Assembly: GCA_014192625.1 (NCBI GenBank)
Contig: BJHM01000003.1
Coordinates: forward strand, 1-64,000
Length of the DNA stretch: 64,000 nucleotides
Origin: Planctomycetota bacterium
GTDB taxonomy: Bacteria; Planctomycetota; UBA1135; UBA2386
Direction: 5' to 3'
Part shown: positions 44,294 through 53,545 of the stretch, piece after piece
Layout: each line of letters starts with the position of its first letter
Position numbering within the stretch: the stretch's first letter is position 1
The notes under the pieces: model-generated
Told to the model about the DNA's origin: nothing
Databases searched by the model: none
What the model saw: the letters and a program-made list of their open reading frames with translations, nothing else
Made by a program: the position numbers and the translations under genes

Positions 44294-45354
44294 CGCTCAC
44301 CTCTGACCGCGAGCGTCGCCGAGACTACGCCACCGGTAATCGTGCCGACCAATACTTGCATGGCTCCAGAAGGGACCGAGGCAGGCAGATCGGTCTCATA
44401 GCCAAACCGGCCGTCGACACTGCGCAACGTCGCCAGGAGGTCACGCTCGAACGCCTGGGTCACAGTGTCTGACAACAACAGGCCCGAGGGACGCAGGCGC
44501 ACAGAGCTGATACTTTCCGCAGCTTCGATTCGCAATCGGCGGCCGTTCAGCATGCGGATCGTGGCACCATTCGTGCTACTCAAGCGCTGTCGAACCGGCT
44601 CACTTTTTAGTTCCCGTGCCAACGAAACCAATAAGCGCCGCAAAGTAATTTGGCTCACTGCCGACCGAACCCGCTCTTGGTCATCGCCAACCCAAAACGG
44701 CGGCACCAAAACCGACATCAAGATCCCAAGTAAATCACTGCGCTCAATGAGAGACAGGTCGACGGGGCCGGCGAATAGCCCAGAATCGTGCACGATTCGG
44801 CCCGATTGCAGATCGCGCACGGTCACTCGCAGCATGGCCCGCGACTCAAACGTGTGATCAGGAATGAACACGCCGACACCGAGCAACAGCCAAGTGGCAA
44901 GCGTCACAGGCCAACGCCCATTGATGCCCTGCGACTCGATACCGCCATTCTGAACCTGTTCCACCACCAGCAACAAATCAAAGCCATCATCGCGGACGCG
45001 TTGCAGATATTCGAGCAACGCAGGGTCAGCAGAACTCGACCGGAGTTGCTGCAGCAGCAGATGCCGATGCGCTTCGTCGGCGTCGATTCCGAGGCGCCGG
45101 AAAACCACACCCGATTGCAACACATCGTGCACTTCAGTCAGGTCAACGACCTCTCTGCTAGGGATCGGGATAACAAACGTATCAGCGATGCCATCGCCGC
45201 CAGTCAGGTATGCACCGCCCGTCACCAGCACCGCGTAATCGAGCGGTGGTTGTTCCGCGAGCCCGGTTAGCTCTGCCCGCGGCGATTGACAACTCGCAAG
45301 TAGCAGTGCCGCGAAGAAGGCGATTTTAGGCATGCGAATGAGCCGTGAATGCAT
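44290..45354 (-). CDS. Lipoprotein of unknown function
   Basis: A classic lipoprotein signal, MPKIAFFAALLLASC, has its lipobox LASC; ATGs at 45354 and 45333 both precede it. The 330-residue mature part has no recognised family. It is alpha/beta with a middle hydrophobic stretch (LATWLLLGVGVFIPDH) and a C-terminal segment LVGTITGGVVSATLAV that resembles the 'measure a value, return a string' folds of penicillin-binding-protein activators, but I cannot support that. Its start is 3 bp from the giant kinase stop, and its own stop overlaps the phosphatase start. Expression is thus tied to kinase and phosphatase, making it a plausible partner or regulator. Confidence 0.7.
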   Translation of the reverse strand: MHSRLIRMPKIAFFAALLLASCQSPRAELTGLAEQPPLDYAVLVTGGAYLTGGDGIADTFVIPIPSREVVDLTEVHDVLQSGVVFRRLGIDADEAHRHLLLQQLRSSSADPALLEYLQRVRDDGFDLLLVVEQVQNGGIESQGINGRWPVTLATWLLLGVGVFIPDHTFESRAMLRVTVRDLQSGRIVHDSGLFAGPVDLSLIERSDLLGILMSVLVPPFWVGDDQERVRSAVSQITLRRLLVSLARELKSEPVRQRLSSTNGATIRMLNGRRLRIEAAESISSVRLRPSGLLLSDTVTQAFERDLLATLRSVDGRFGYETDLPASVPSGAMQVLVGTITGGVVSATLAVRGER

Positions 45355-45357
45355 AGC

Positions 45358-48300
45358 TCAAAGCCCTCGCACTCGAGCCACAAAACCTTGACCGCTGGCG
45401 ATGCGGAAACCAGCACGCAGGACGCGCGGGTCAACCGAGCCGGGCAGTAAATCGCGGCCATCCCGACGAACTTGCTCACTGCGAACCACACCTGGCACGG
45501 TTTCTGGCAAGCGCAAAAAAGCAAGCTCGCGCAGTGGCGCACCGCGAGCATCAAGCAGGCCAGTAATCGCACCCAGCGGCAGCCCACGGAGGACCCCAAG
45601 GGTCCGCAATCTGGCTTGCAAGTTCGCAGGCGGTGGCATGCCGCGCGCAAATTGCAGCGTGCGCGCCGACAACGTGCTGTGATCCGAACTCCACTCCGGC
45701 AACGCAAACTCATTGCGTGGCTCTGGCCCCCAAGGCAGGTCCATCACCCACTCGCGCGCGCCAAAATCGAGCCCAGTAAAATCGCCACCAAACGGAGAGG
45801 CCACCTTGTCGCCAGCTGCGGCTGATTGCAAAGCCGATGGCCCAGCAACCGAAGCCTCAAAGCCAAGCGCAGCAGAGCGCCATGCCTCGCCGTCGATCCC
45901 AGCGCCATGCACCGCTGCACCATAAAGCGAGGCACTTCCACGGTCTGCACCCAGTGCCGCAAGTTCCAGTTCGCACCCGAGCGGCAGACGCAACAGGTCC
46001 GGCGTGCCGCCGATGGAAAGCGACAACAGCCGCACGGCAGTAAATGCCTGAAAGAAACTTACTCCCTGCACCGCACCTTCGGGATTCTGCTCGACCAGCC
46101 GCGCAAACAGAGCCGCGTCCCCGTGCAGCGACAATGGCAACATGTTGCGCACTTCTGCGCGAGCAATACCAAGCGGATCGTCGGCATGCAAAAGTGCCGC
46201 TTTGTCGCCGACCTCCGCGAGCTGCTCCAGCACGACCGCATATTGGTGAATCGTAAACTCGCCACGCTGCACAAATACGTCAGGGAAGTTACGGATCTCG
46301 AGCGGCGGTTGCGAACGGAACGACGCGCGGCCGGGAACCTCGGCCGGCACAGGCTCGAGAAACAACCCGCCCGATGGCGCAAGCACCGGCACCATTTCGA
46401 TCGCGGAAAACGCCTGCGGCAGTGTTGCGGACAGTTTGACCGGCGCAAGCTCGCCTAGCCGGATTGGCCGCAGCGTGGTGCGTGCGGTATGCAAGCCGAT
46501 GCGCAGCGGCAACGATCCGGCGGGCGTGCGCAGGGTTGCATCAAAGGTAACTGTGATCCCCGTTGGAAAGGACTCGCGTGCGAAGGAATCCAAACCCGCA
46601 GCCTCCACCCACGCTTGAAACGGCAGCATGAATTCAAGCTCGCTACCCACGGGCAAAGGGCGAAGCGCTGCGGCAACCCATTCGCCATTGCCCACCGCCA
46701 GCTTCAGCTCGGGCCGATCAATCTCAAGGAACGGCAATGGCGACCGCAACTTGATGCGCGTCGGCTGTTCAAACTCGACGCGCACTTCTTCACCGACAAT
46801 CTGCGGCAACGCCGGATCAAAATAAAAGTCTGCGAGCAACGCTAGCGCATGGTTTTCAACTTGCAGAACTGGCATTGGGTGACCGCCACACTCCACCTGC
46901 ACCGGGCGGCCAAGAATGTCGCGCAATTCAAAGGCGACGATGTTGCGCCCATTGGTCACGCGAATGCGTGGCAACAGGTTTGCGACCAGACTCTCTGGTT
47001 CGGGAATCAGCATCGCTATGAGTTGCCCGGGATCTGGACCAACCCAGACCGCGCCACGAATGCAGCGCCGCAACGCAGCCTCGATACGAAATGTGCCATC
47101 GCGCAGTTGATCCCCTTCGACAGTGAATACCCCAGCCTGCCGAAGTTGTTCGAGAAACCGCCCGCGGCAATCTGGCAATTGCAGCGTGATGCTTGGCGGT
47201 AGCACGAGCAAACGCTGCAGCCAACGCGCCGAGTGTGCGCCTTCCACCCCAGGCTCCTCAAGGTCGATCACAAACTCATACTCTCCATCGGAAAGCGGCG
47301 GCAGAACGAAGCGAACACCGCCGTCGCTTTGCTGGACCATTGACACTTCGGCCTGCTCCGGCCGTGCAGCACCAACTTTCGATTGGACCAGCGCACGCAG
47401 CGGTCGGAAAGTCGCGTTGCAGCGAAAGTCGAGCGCGATTTCATGCCCGGCGGCGATCACCAATTCATCGCCGGCCCGCACAGCACCAACTGCGTTTGCG
47501 TCCACAACTCGACCATCCACACTGCGACTGCGAAAGGACAGCGCAATGGCTTGCTCGCTGCGATTGCCCGCCAGGTCCGTGATGATGAAACGGTAGGTCC
47601 CATTGGTGAACGAATAGTCGCCATTATTAGCAAGGGCGCGCAGCTCTATCCGGCAGAGTCCCAGAGCATCTGGGGACGGCTGCGACCCAATCAGGCGTTC
47701 GTGTCCCTGTGCGTCGAGCACGCTAAAACGCAAACCTGCTTCAATGCCCGACAGTTTCGCCTGCACTAGGACCTGCGGGCCAAAATACGGAATCATTGCC
47801 TCACCGCTGAGACCGGTAACTTGCTCAACCTGCGGCACAGCTACATCCACGGCTTCAAACACCGCCGGCGGCGAGCTTGTCCGATTGCCGGCTCGATCGA
47901 CCGCCACCAGAATGACCTCCCCAGCGCCAAGCGCCTCGAAGCCTTGCCAATGCTGTGCGATCAACAAGCCAAGTTCGACCTCGCTGGTTCCGGTGGCCAG
48001 CGGTAACGAGCGCGTCATGACGCGCTCGTCAGCCAGGCGCACGCGCAATTGAAACTCGGAAAGCCCGGTATGGTCCTCGATTTGCCAACGGAGCACGGCG
48101 TTGCTCAGCAAACTTCTACCATCAACGCTGCCGCTTTCGATCGCGCTCCGTAACTCAGGCACGGAATCATCGATCTGCAGTCGTGCATCGCCCAGTACTG
48201 CCTCGCCAGGGATTGAGAACAAGAGATCGAGCGGGCCTTCGCGACTGCCGTTTCTAAGACGTTCGACGACTTGCTCCCACTGCGTTTGGGTGTCGGCCTG

Positions 48301-49578
48301 CAGCACCAGGCTGCCGGCGCGATCTACTTGCGGCAGCAATTGCTGGCGGTGCAACACTTGGCCAGAGCGCCAGATCTCAACCACCAAACGGTCCGCAGTG
48401 AAGCCCCCGAAAGTACCGCGCAGCGAAGCGACATTCGCCGACTTCAGGTATTGCACGGGCGTCGTTGGCAGCAGCGTTCCGTCGAGCAACGTCAGTTTGT
48501 CACCCATCAGCCGCATGAATGGCTGCGACGTGCGAGTGATCGACAGCAGCGTCGCAATCGCAGCCGCAGCAAAAGTGACCACGCTGATGCGCTGCAGCCA
48601 CTGCGAACGACGCGGCAAAAGCGCGGTCAATTCAGTCAACAGCGCGGCAGCATTTTGTGGCCGTTGATTACGATCGCGAGCCAAGCAAGATTGCACGAGA
48701 CGGAGCAAGCGACGCGGCACTTGTGGCGGCGTGCCCAGCGGCTGCAGTTCGCCAGCAATCGTCGCGCGCGCGGCAGTCCTCGCATCGGGTTGATTCACCG
48801 GCAACCTCCCGGTCAACACCTGATACGCAACCACGCCAAAGCTGTATAGGTCGGCACGCGCATCGACTTCGTTGCCAGCGAGATGCTCAGGCGCGGAAAA
48901 AACCGGATTGGCGAATGCGACATCGCCGGCAGCGCGATCTTCCGCAGCCTTTTTGATCGCGACCGACTGCGCGATGCCAAAGTCGAGCACCTTCACGATT
49001 GGCACGCCGTTGCGCAGCGCGATCATCACGTTGCGCGACGAGAGATCGCGGTGCACGAGGCCCGCAGCATGAATGGCAACCAGAGCGCGACCAATCTGGG
49101 TGAGCACGTCGATCGCAATGCCGATCGGCATCGGTGCATCGCGCACCCACGCATCGAGCGTCTCGCCGTCGGCAAGCTCCATCGCGAGATAAACGGTGCC
49201 TTCCTCGGTCTCACCAACGTCCAGCACTCGCGCGCATTGGTCGTGAACTACCCGACCAACCTTGCGCGCCTCGGAAAGCAGGGAGCGCCGAAATTCCGGC
49301 CGCGCAGACAGCCGTGGGTGCAACAACTTGATTGCCACCGGCACTTGCGAAACTGTGTGCGTGGCCCGGAACACCGTGCCCATGCCGCCGCGGCCGAGCA
49401 CGTTCTGCAGTAAAAACTTTCCGTCGATCACGGATCCAAGCAATGGGTTGCCCGCGTCAACTTCGCCGCGACGAATGGGGAAGTGAACCGCCGAGGTCGG
49501 CAGCAGCGCGATCTCACAGCTCGCGCAACGGTCCTGATTGGTTGCAGCGACTCCATCGCAGGACAAGCAGATCTTCAA
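45358..49578 (-). CDS. Giant Ser/Thr protein kinase with Ig-like region and degenerate FGE-like C-terminus
   Basis: A PknB-type kinase with 1406 residues. The start has a zinc ribbon (CLSCDG...CASC, residues 4-22). The kinase domain (~50-320) has GRGGMGTVF, the Lys in VAIKLL, a catalytic loop HRDLSSRNVM with Ser-Ser in place of the usual Lys-Pro, DFGIA, and SAPEHLAG. A transmembrane helix follows at ~330-350 (ISVVTFAAAAIATLLSI). About 650 residues of beta-rich Ig-like segments come next (repeated xxVxxxDxAGNRT and GEYEFVIDLE-type strands). The last ~300 residues resemble an FGE/SUMF1 fold: GEFTIHQYAVVLEQL, GVSFFQAFTAVRLL, DFGAREWVMDL, and final AGFRIASG. The catalytic Lys is absent from HRDLKPxN, so activity may be altered. 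The start is a TTG; the only near alternative is later. Confidence 0.88.
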   Translation of the reverse strand: MKICLSCDGVAATNQDRCASCEIALLPTSAVHFPIRRGEVDAGNPLLGSVIDGKFLLQNVLGRGGMGTVFRATHTVSQVPVAIKLLHPRLSARPEFRRSLLSEARKVGRVVHDQCARVLDVGETEEGTVYLAMELADGETLDAWVRDAPMPIGIAIDVLTQIGRALVAIHAAGLVHRDLSSRNVMIALRNGVPIVKVLDFGIAQSVAIKKAAEDRAAGDVAFANPVFSAPEHLAGNEVDARADLYSFGVVAYQVLTGRLPVNQPDARTAARATIAGELQPLGTPPQVPRRLLRLVQSCLARDRNQRPQNAAALLTELTALLPRRSQWLQRISVVTFAAAAIATLLSITRTSQPFMRLMGDKLTLLDGTLLPTTPVQYLKSANVASLRGTFGGFTADRLVVEIWRSGQVLHRQQLLPQVDRAGSLVLQADTQTQWEQVVERLRNGSREGPLDLLFSIPGEAVLGDARLQIDDSVPELRSAIESGSVDGRSLLSNAVLRWQIEDHTGLSEFQLRVRLADERVMTRSLPLATGTSEVELGLLIAQHWQGFEALGAGEVILVAVDRAGNRTSSPPAVFEAVDVAVPQVEQVTGLSGEAMIPYFGPQVLVQAKLSGIEAGLRFSVLDAQGHERLIGSQPSPDALGLCRIELRALANNGDYSFTNGTYRFIITDLAGNRSEQAIALSFRSRSVDGRVVDANAVGAVRAGDELVIAAGHEIALDFRCNATFRPLRALVQSKVGAARPEQAEVSMVQQSDGGVRFVLPPLSDGEYEFVIDLEEPGVEGAHSARWLQRLLVLPPSITLQLPDCRGRFLEQLRQAGVFTVEGDQLRDGTFRIEAALRRCIRGAVWVGPDPGQLIAMLIPEPESLVANLLPRIRVTNGRNIVAFELRDILGRPVQVECGGHPMPVLQVENHALALLADFYFDPALPQIVGEEVRVEFEQPTRIKLRSPLPFLEIDRPELKLAVGNGEWVAAALRPLPVGSELEFMLPFQAWVEAAGLDSFARESFPTGITVTFDATLRTPAGSLPLRIGLHTARTTLRPIRLGELAPVKLSATLPQAFSAIEMVPVLAPSGGLFLEPVPAEVPGRASFRSQPPLEIRNFPDVFVQRGEFTIHQYAVVLEQLAEVGDKAALLHADDPLGIARAEVRNMLPLSLHGDAALFARLVEQNPEGAVQGVSFFQAFTAVRLLSLSIGGTPDLLRLPLGCELELAALGADRGSASLYGAAVHGAGIDGEAWRSAALGFEASVAGPSALQSAAAGDKVASPFGGDFTGLDFGAREWVMDLPWGPEPRNEFALPEWSSDHSTLSARTLQFARGMPPPANLQARLRTLGVLRGLPLGAITGLLDARGAPLRELAFLRLPETVPGVVRSEQVRRDGRDLLPGSVDPRVLRAGFRIASGQGFVARVRGL

Positions 49579-49599
49579 AGTATTACGCCGCCTCGGGCA

Positions 49600-50511
49600 T
49601 CAGCCCTGACGTGGTTGTAACCACGTTCGCCATCTCACCTCAAAGCGCAAGTCCCCCGAGACCAAGCCATGCAGACCCGGGAAGTCGGCAAGGATTGCAC
49701 GCAACACCGCGGCCTTGGCTCGTACTGGAACTCGCGGCAGCACCGACCCAACCGGCTTGTCGTAGCCAAAAATCACTGCGGCACCATCATCACGCTGCAG
49801 GTGCACGCGCACCTCTGGATAGTCCGGGCTGCGCACCCAGCGCTCGCCAAGATTGGTGGTATCGATCTCGATCAGCTTTGGCCCACCTGGCACGAGCGGT
49901 GCAAACTGATCGCGCCACTCGACAGCGATCGCCGCGGCTGCAAGCGCGCGGTCATCGTTGGCAATCTCACCAAAGGTCGAGTGCAGTGTGTCCGCGCCGC
50001 CCTCACGCCGCAACACAACAACTGGCAACTCAAGGCCATCAACGAATGGCAGGACAGTGCCACTACGGTCGCACAGGCAGAGCGGGCGGCCTTGCCCATC
50101 ACGGACTGCGATAACCGGCTGACGCAGACCAAAGTGCACGGCAAAATGATCCGGAAACACTCGGTCAAGACGCGTCTCTGTAACCCATGGCACAGACTGC
50201 AATCCAGCGAGCAGCTGGCGCGCCGAAACTTCATCGAGGATCGGCACGCGACCGTTTAGCCATGGCTGCAAGTCCCGACTGATCACCAGCAATAACGTCT
50301 CGCCGAGCCACGCCGGCCGCTTTTGGAAACCGACCAGATCAAGATCGACCAGCGGGCTGCTCTGTGAGTGCTTGTCGAGTCGCTTCGCCAGCACCGCGTA
50401 TGCCGACGGCCCAAAGCCAATGGCAACGCCGAGGAATGCAATCCAGACGACTGCTCGCGCCACCCATGTATGTGTGCTGCTGCGCGGTCCCATGCTGGCT
50501 GTAGAAGTCAC
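49600..50511 (-). CDS. FtsQ/DivIB-like division protein (POTRA)
   Basis: An N-terminal cytoplasmic tail is followed by one membrane helix at about residues 15-40 (VVWIAFLGVAIGFGPSAYAV). A periplasmic region then contains LQSVPWVTETRLDRVFPD and FGLRQPVIAVRDG, the signature spacing of an FtsQ POTRA domain (aPWVxxaxVxRxFPdxlxVxvxERxPvA). The C-terminal beta domain has PRVPVRAKAAVLRAILAD. Length 303 fits FtsQ/DivIB. It lies outside any dcw cluster, immediately upstream of the giant kinase (21-bp gap). Planctomycetes generally lack FtsZ, so such a protein may serve an alternative division route. Homology is by pattern only. Confidence 0.6.
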   Translation of the reverse strand: MTSTASMGPRSSTHTWVARAVVWIAFLGVAIGFGPSAYAVLAKRLDKHSQSSPLVDLDLVGFQKRPAWLGETLLLVISRDLQPWLNGRVPILDEVSARQLLAGLQSVPWVTETRLDRVFPDHFAVHFGLRQPVIAVRDGQGRPLCLCDRSGTVLPFVDGLELPVVVLRREGGADTLHSTFGEIANDDRALAAAAIAVEWRDQFAPLVPGGPKLIEIDTTNLGERWVRSPDYPEVRVHLQRDDGAAVIFGYDKPVGSVLPRVPVRAKAAVLRAILADFPGLHGLVSGDLRFEVRWRTWLQPRQG

Positions 50512-50610
50512 CGTTGCGTTTTATGATTCACGCCGCAGAACGAACACTCCGGCCGCGCCTCGTTCTCACCAAGCGGCGACCGGTTCGAAGAGCCGAAAAA
50601 ACAATCGCAA

Positions 50611-50868
50611 TTAGTTCAGACGCGCAACCGCTGGCTTGCTCTCGACACTCTTGCTGCGCTCGCGCTGCACACCAGCGGCGCCTTCGCAGTCCTCAACGAA
50701 GATCTCAAGCGTGTCGAGAATGTTCTCGATGGTGCTGCGATCCACCGTGACTTCGCGTGCTCCCTTCGCGAGATCGAGTTCGTGCTCGAGGACGCGAGAC
50801 AGGAGCTTCACCTGCGACAGGTGACGGCTGATGAACTTGGCAATGCTGATTTCGGGCTTGATTTCCAT
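50611..50868 (-). CDS. Small helical protein, unknown
   Basis: An 85-residue, predicted all-helical protein starting MEIKPEISIAKFISRHLSQV, with a charged amphipathic middle (EHELDLAKGAREVTVDRSTI). No domain recognised and no signal or membrane helix. It reads leftward toward the FtsQ-like gene, with about 100 bp between, and is separated from the rightward helicase by about 135 bp. It could be an accessory of the leftward cluster. The regular codon pattern and plausible ATG support it modestly. Confidence 0.5.
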   Translation of the reverse strand: MEIKPEISIAKFISRHLSQVKLLSRVLEHELDLAKGAREVTVDRSTIENILDTLEIFVEDCEGAAGVQRERSKSVESKPAVARLN

Positions 50869-51003
50869 GGGATTGATTTAGGGATACGGCGCCACTGCAT
50901 CGACAACGAAAAGCAGCGCCTTTGGACCGGATCTACGAAACGCTCCCCGCGACCTGCGGAGCGGCGAGGAGCATAGCCACAGGACCAGCAGAAGCCAGTC
51001 AAG

Positions 51004-53115
51004 GTGAAGGGGAGTCCTGAACAGAGATTATTGCTACTAGTTGAAAGTCCTCCACAAGTGGTCATTCTGTGCCATGTGGCGGGCCAGCAGTTCAAGGGCT
51101 ATACGCTCAACGATTTCCAAGTACGAGCAGCTGCTGCCATCGAGGCTGGCAAAAATGTGCTCCTTGCGGCTCCAACTGGTTCGGGCAAGACCTTGGTCGC
51201 CGAGTATGCAATCGAACAAGCGGTCCGCTCCGGCCGCCGTGCGATCTACACCAGCCCGGTAAAGGCGCTCAGCAATCAAAAGTTCCGCGACTTCAAAGAA
51301 GCTGGGCTCGACGTTGGCTTGATGACCGGGGACCTCACGCTGCATGCAGACGCAAAACTCTGCATCATGACGACGGAGATCTTTCGCAACGCGGTGTTTG
51401 AGGACCCAGAACGCTTTCGCGACACCGACTTCGTGATCTTCGACGAGATCCACTTCCTCGACGATATCGAACGCGGCACGGTCTGGGAGGAAAGCCTAAT
51501 CTTCGCACCGCAACACGTCCGCTTTGTCTGCCTGTCGGCGACCATCGACAACCTAATCGAGTTTGGCAACTGGATCGCAGAATCACGGCCACAGCAGCTC
51601 GAAGTAATCGAGCATAAGCAGCGGCCAGTGCCACTCTCGCACCGACTGTTCCACCCAGATGCCGGCGTGTTTCAATTGAGCCAGCTAAGCCGAGCGAAGT
51701 TGTTGCATCAACGCGCGCTCGAAAGCAACAAGCGGCAAGGTGGACGCGACTTTCATCGCAAAAGCGAGCGCTCACGCTCTGGCGACAAGGGCACGCGCGA
51801 AAGGGGACGCCGCCACATGATTGGACCGCGGCCATACATTCAGTTGCTCGACGAACTCGTCACCCGCCAGCTATTGCCGATTCTTTACTTCTGCTTTTCG
51901 CGCAAGGAATGCGAGATCAAAGCCGAACGCAACATGACCCGCCGCCTGCTCAACCGCGCCGAGCGCGAACAGTTGCAGTCGCTGTTTTCAGATATCTGCG
52001 TCCGCTTCGAACTCGACGTAGCGGCAGACCCAATACTTCATGGCATTCTCGGCAGGGCACTACAGGGCACGGGTTTTCACCACGCGGGCATGTTGCCGAT
52101 CCATAAGGAAGTGGTCGAGCGACTGTTTACCAGCGGCCTGCTAAAACTGCTTTTCACCACCGAGACCTTTGCGCTAGGAATCAACATGCCAGCGCGCACG
52201 GCAGTGTTCGACCTGTTGCGTAAATTCGACGGCGTGCAGATGGATTACATGCGAGCGCGAGATTACCTGCAGATGGCGGGGCGCGCCGGTCGCCAGGGTC
52301 TCGACGAAAGTGGCCTCGTGATTGCGATCCTCGAGGACGAAGACCTGCTAAATGCGCCGCTCTCTCGCTACCACAGCGGCAAGGTCGAGCCGATCACTTC
52401 ACGCTTCAACCTGTCCTACTCGACGATCCTAAGCCTCTACGACCGAATGGGCATCGGCTTACTCGATGCCTACGACAGGAGCTTTGCCGCTTATCAGGCA
52501 CAAACCGGATCACAATCTGCGCGCACCAAAAAACGTAACGCCGCACGCGCAACGCTGCTGAACCGCATCCAGATCCTGCGCTCGGCAGGCTACCTCGGCG
52601 ACGAGGGCATTCTCGATCGCGGCAAAGTTGCGCAGAAGATCAACGGCTATGAGATCCAAGTAACGGAACTGCTGTTTGGCGGGGTTCTCGACGGCATGGA
52701 CATACACCAGCTAGCAGTAACTTTCGCAGCGCTGATCCACGAAGAACGCCGCAGCGCAGACCCACGCAATTCTCGTGCGCTTGGTTCTGGCATGGAAGCT
52801 GTTACGAACGCAGTGCAACGCTTTATTAATATCGAGCTTCAACACAGCGTTCGTGAACCGATCAAGGAACCCGACTGGGGCATTGCAGCAGCAATCAATT
52901 CGTGGAGCCACGGTGGCAGCGTCGAAGATCTTGCTCGACTTGCTCGTACAGATGCCGGCGACGTAGTGCGTATTCTGCGGATGGCGATTCAAATGATGCG
53001 CCAAGTACGAATGGTTTTGAGCAAGCAGCAGGAGCTCGGCCACCGCCTCGACGAAGCGATCGTAGCAATCAATCGCGACGTAATTGACGCCAAGCGCCAA
53101 TTTGAACTGGGTTGA
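51004..53115 (+). CDS. Superfamily 2 helicase of Ski2/Mtr4 type
   Basis: ATP-dependent RNA (or DNA) helicase. RecA domain 1 has the Q-like LNDFQ, Walker A APTGSGKT, motif Ib TSPVKALSNQKF, Walker B DEIHFL and SATIDN. RecA domain 2 has LFTTETFALGINMPARTAVF and the motif VI QMAGRAGRQG. An insertion of ~90 residues lies between the RecA domains and is rich in Arg/Lys/Ser. The C-terminal ~180 residues look like the DSHCT helical module of Mtr4-like enzymes. Such proteins in bacteria handle structured RNA or repair intermediates. The start used is the GTG at 51004; GTG codons at 51055 and 51076 are also possible. No exosome-like gene is nearby. Confidence 0.88.
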   Translation: MKGSPEQRLLLLVESPPQVVILCHVAGQQFKGYTLNDFQVRAAAAIEAGKNVLLAAPTGSGKTLVAEYAIEQAVRSGRRAIYTSPVKALSNQKFRDFKEAGLDVGLMTGDLTLHADAKLCIMTTEIFRNAVFEDPERFRDTDFVIFDEIHFLDDIERGTVWEESLIFAPQHVRFVCLSATIDNLIEFGNWIAESRPQQLEVIEHKQRPVPLSHRLFHPDAGVFQLSQLSRAKLLHQRALESNKRQGGRDFHRKSERSRSGDKGTRERGRRHMIGPRPYIQLLDELVTRQLLPILYFCFSRKECEIKAERNMTRRLLNRAEREQLQSLFSDICVRFELDVAADPILHGILGRALQGTGFHHAGMLPIHKEVVERLFTSGLLKLLFTTETFALGINMPARTAVFDLLRKFDGVQMDYMRARDYLQMAGRAGRQGLDESGLVIAILEDEDLLNAPLSRYHSGKVEPITSRFNLSYSTILSLYDRMGIGLLDAYDRSFAAYQAQTGSQSARTKKRNAARATLLNRIQILRSAGYLGDEGILDRGKVAQKINGYEIQVTELLFGGVLDGMDIHQLAVTFAALIHEERRSADPRNSRALGSGMEAVTNAVQRFINIELQHSVREPIKEPDWGIAAAINSWSHGGSVEDLARLARTDAGDVVRILRMAIQMMRQVRMVLSKQQELGHRLDEAIVAINRDVIDAKRQFELG

Positions 53116-53209
53116 GCGCCACCCAGCGGCCCACTTTCTACCCACCTGTCACCGCATCCAGCTAACAAGGCAACCGCGGCATCGGCGGCCGAGCCGCCAG
53201 CGACGGCGG

Positions 53210-53325
53210 TTATGTCGGCAGGCCAAACCGCATGAGGATCTTCACGATCGCATCCCGATCGAAGATCGCCGCGAGCAGCTTCCGCGGGCCGGTTTGCAGG
53301 GCAAGCAAGCTGACTTCCTTACAAT
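53210..53325 (-). pseudogene. Transposase C-terminal remnant (zinc-motif end type)
   Basis: About 30 codons end in RKLLAAIFDRDAIVKILM then FGLPT and a stop. This closely resembles the final helix common to a group of transposases, in which a CPxC zinc pair precedes 'RRLIAxIxDPxVIxxILxHLGLPT'. The CLPC pair sits in a neighbouring frame just upstream, suggesting a frameshift. Only the tail is present, in otherwise noncoding DNA after the helicase. Family guess (IS91-like or similar) uncertain. Confidence 0.35.
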
Positions 53326-53467
53326 CCGAGCGGCACTAAGCATGGTCGCCACCCCTTCGGCTCCTGACAAGGGAGCAGCTGTTTGCCCCGGCTCCTCACA
53401 TTCCTCCCCCAGATGAGCGACACCGTGCCGCGAAAGAATCACGCTCTGGGTTCTCAATCACTAACTG
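53326..53467. other. Noncoding spacer
   Basis: Between the transposase tail and the terminator hairpin no frame has recognisable content. The composition becomes AT-richer toward the surface-protein gene. Confidence 0.45.
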
Positions 53468-53509
53468 CAAAATAATAACGGCCGCAACGGGATCACCGTT
53501 GCGGCCGTT
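53468..53509 (-). terminator. Strong intrinsic terminator for the surface-protein gene
   Basis: A perfect 14-bp stem (53477-53490 pairing with 53496-53509) encloses GATCA. Reading leftward, the stem is followed by ATTATTTT. It lies about 37 bp after the stop of the leftward gene at 53546-55300, which fits Rho-independent termination of that gene. Confidence 0.85.
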
Positions 53510-53545
53510 AATCGATCTGCCTAATGGCAAAGCAACCTATGCCGG

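Noticed and set aside
49890-49910. Sigma-54-like TGGCACG...TGCA pattern
   Set aside because: It lies inside the FtsQ-like coding sequence on the antisense strand and points at no gene; chance match.
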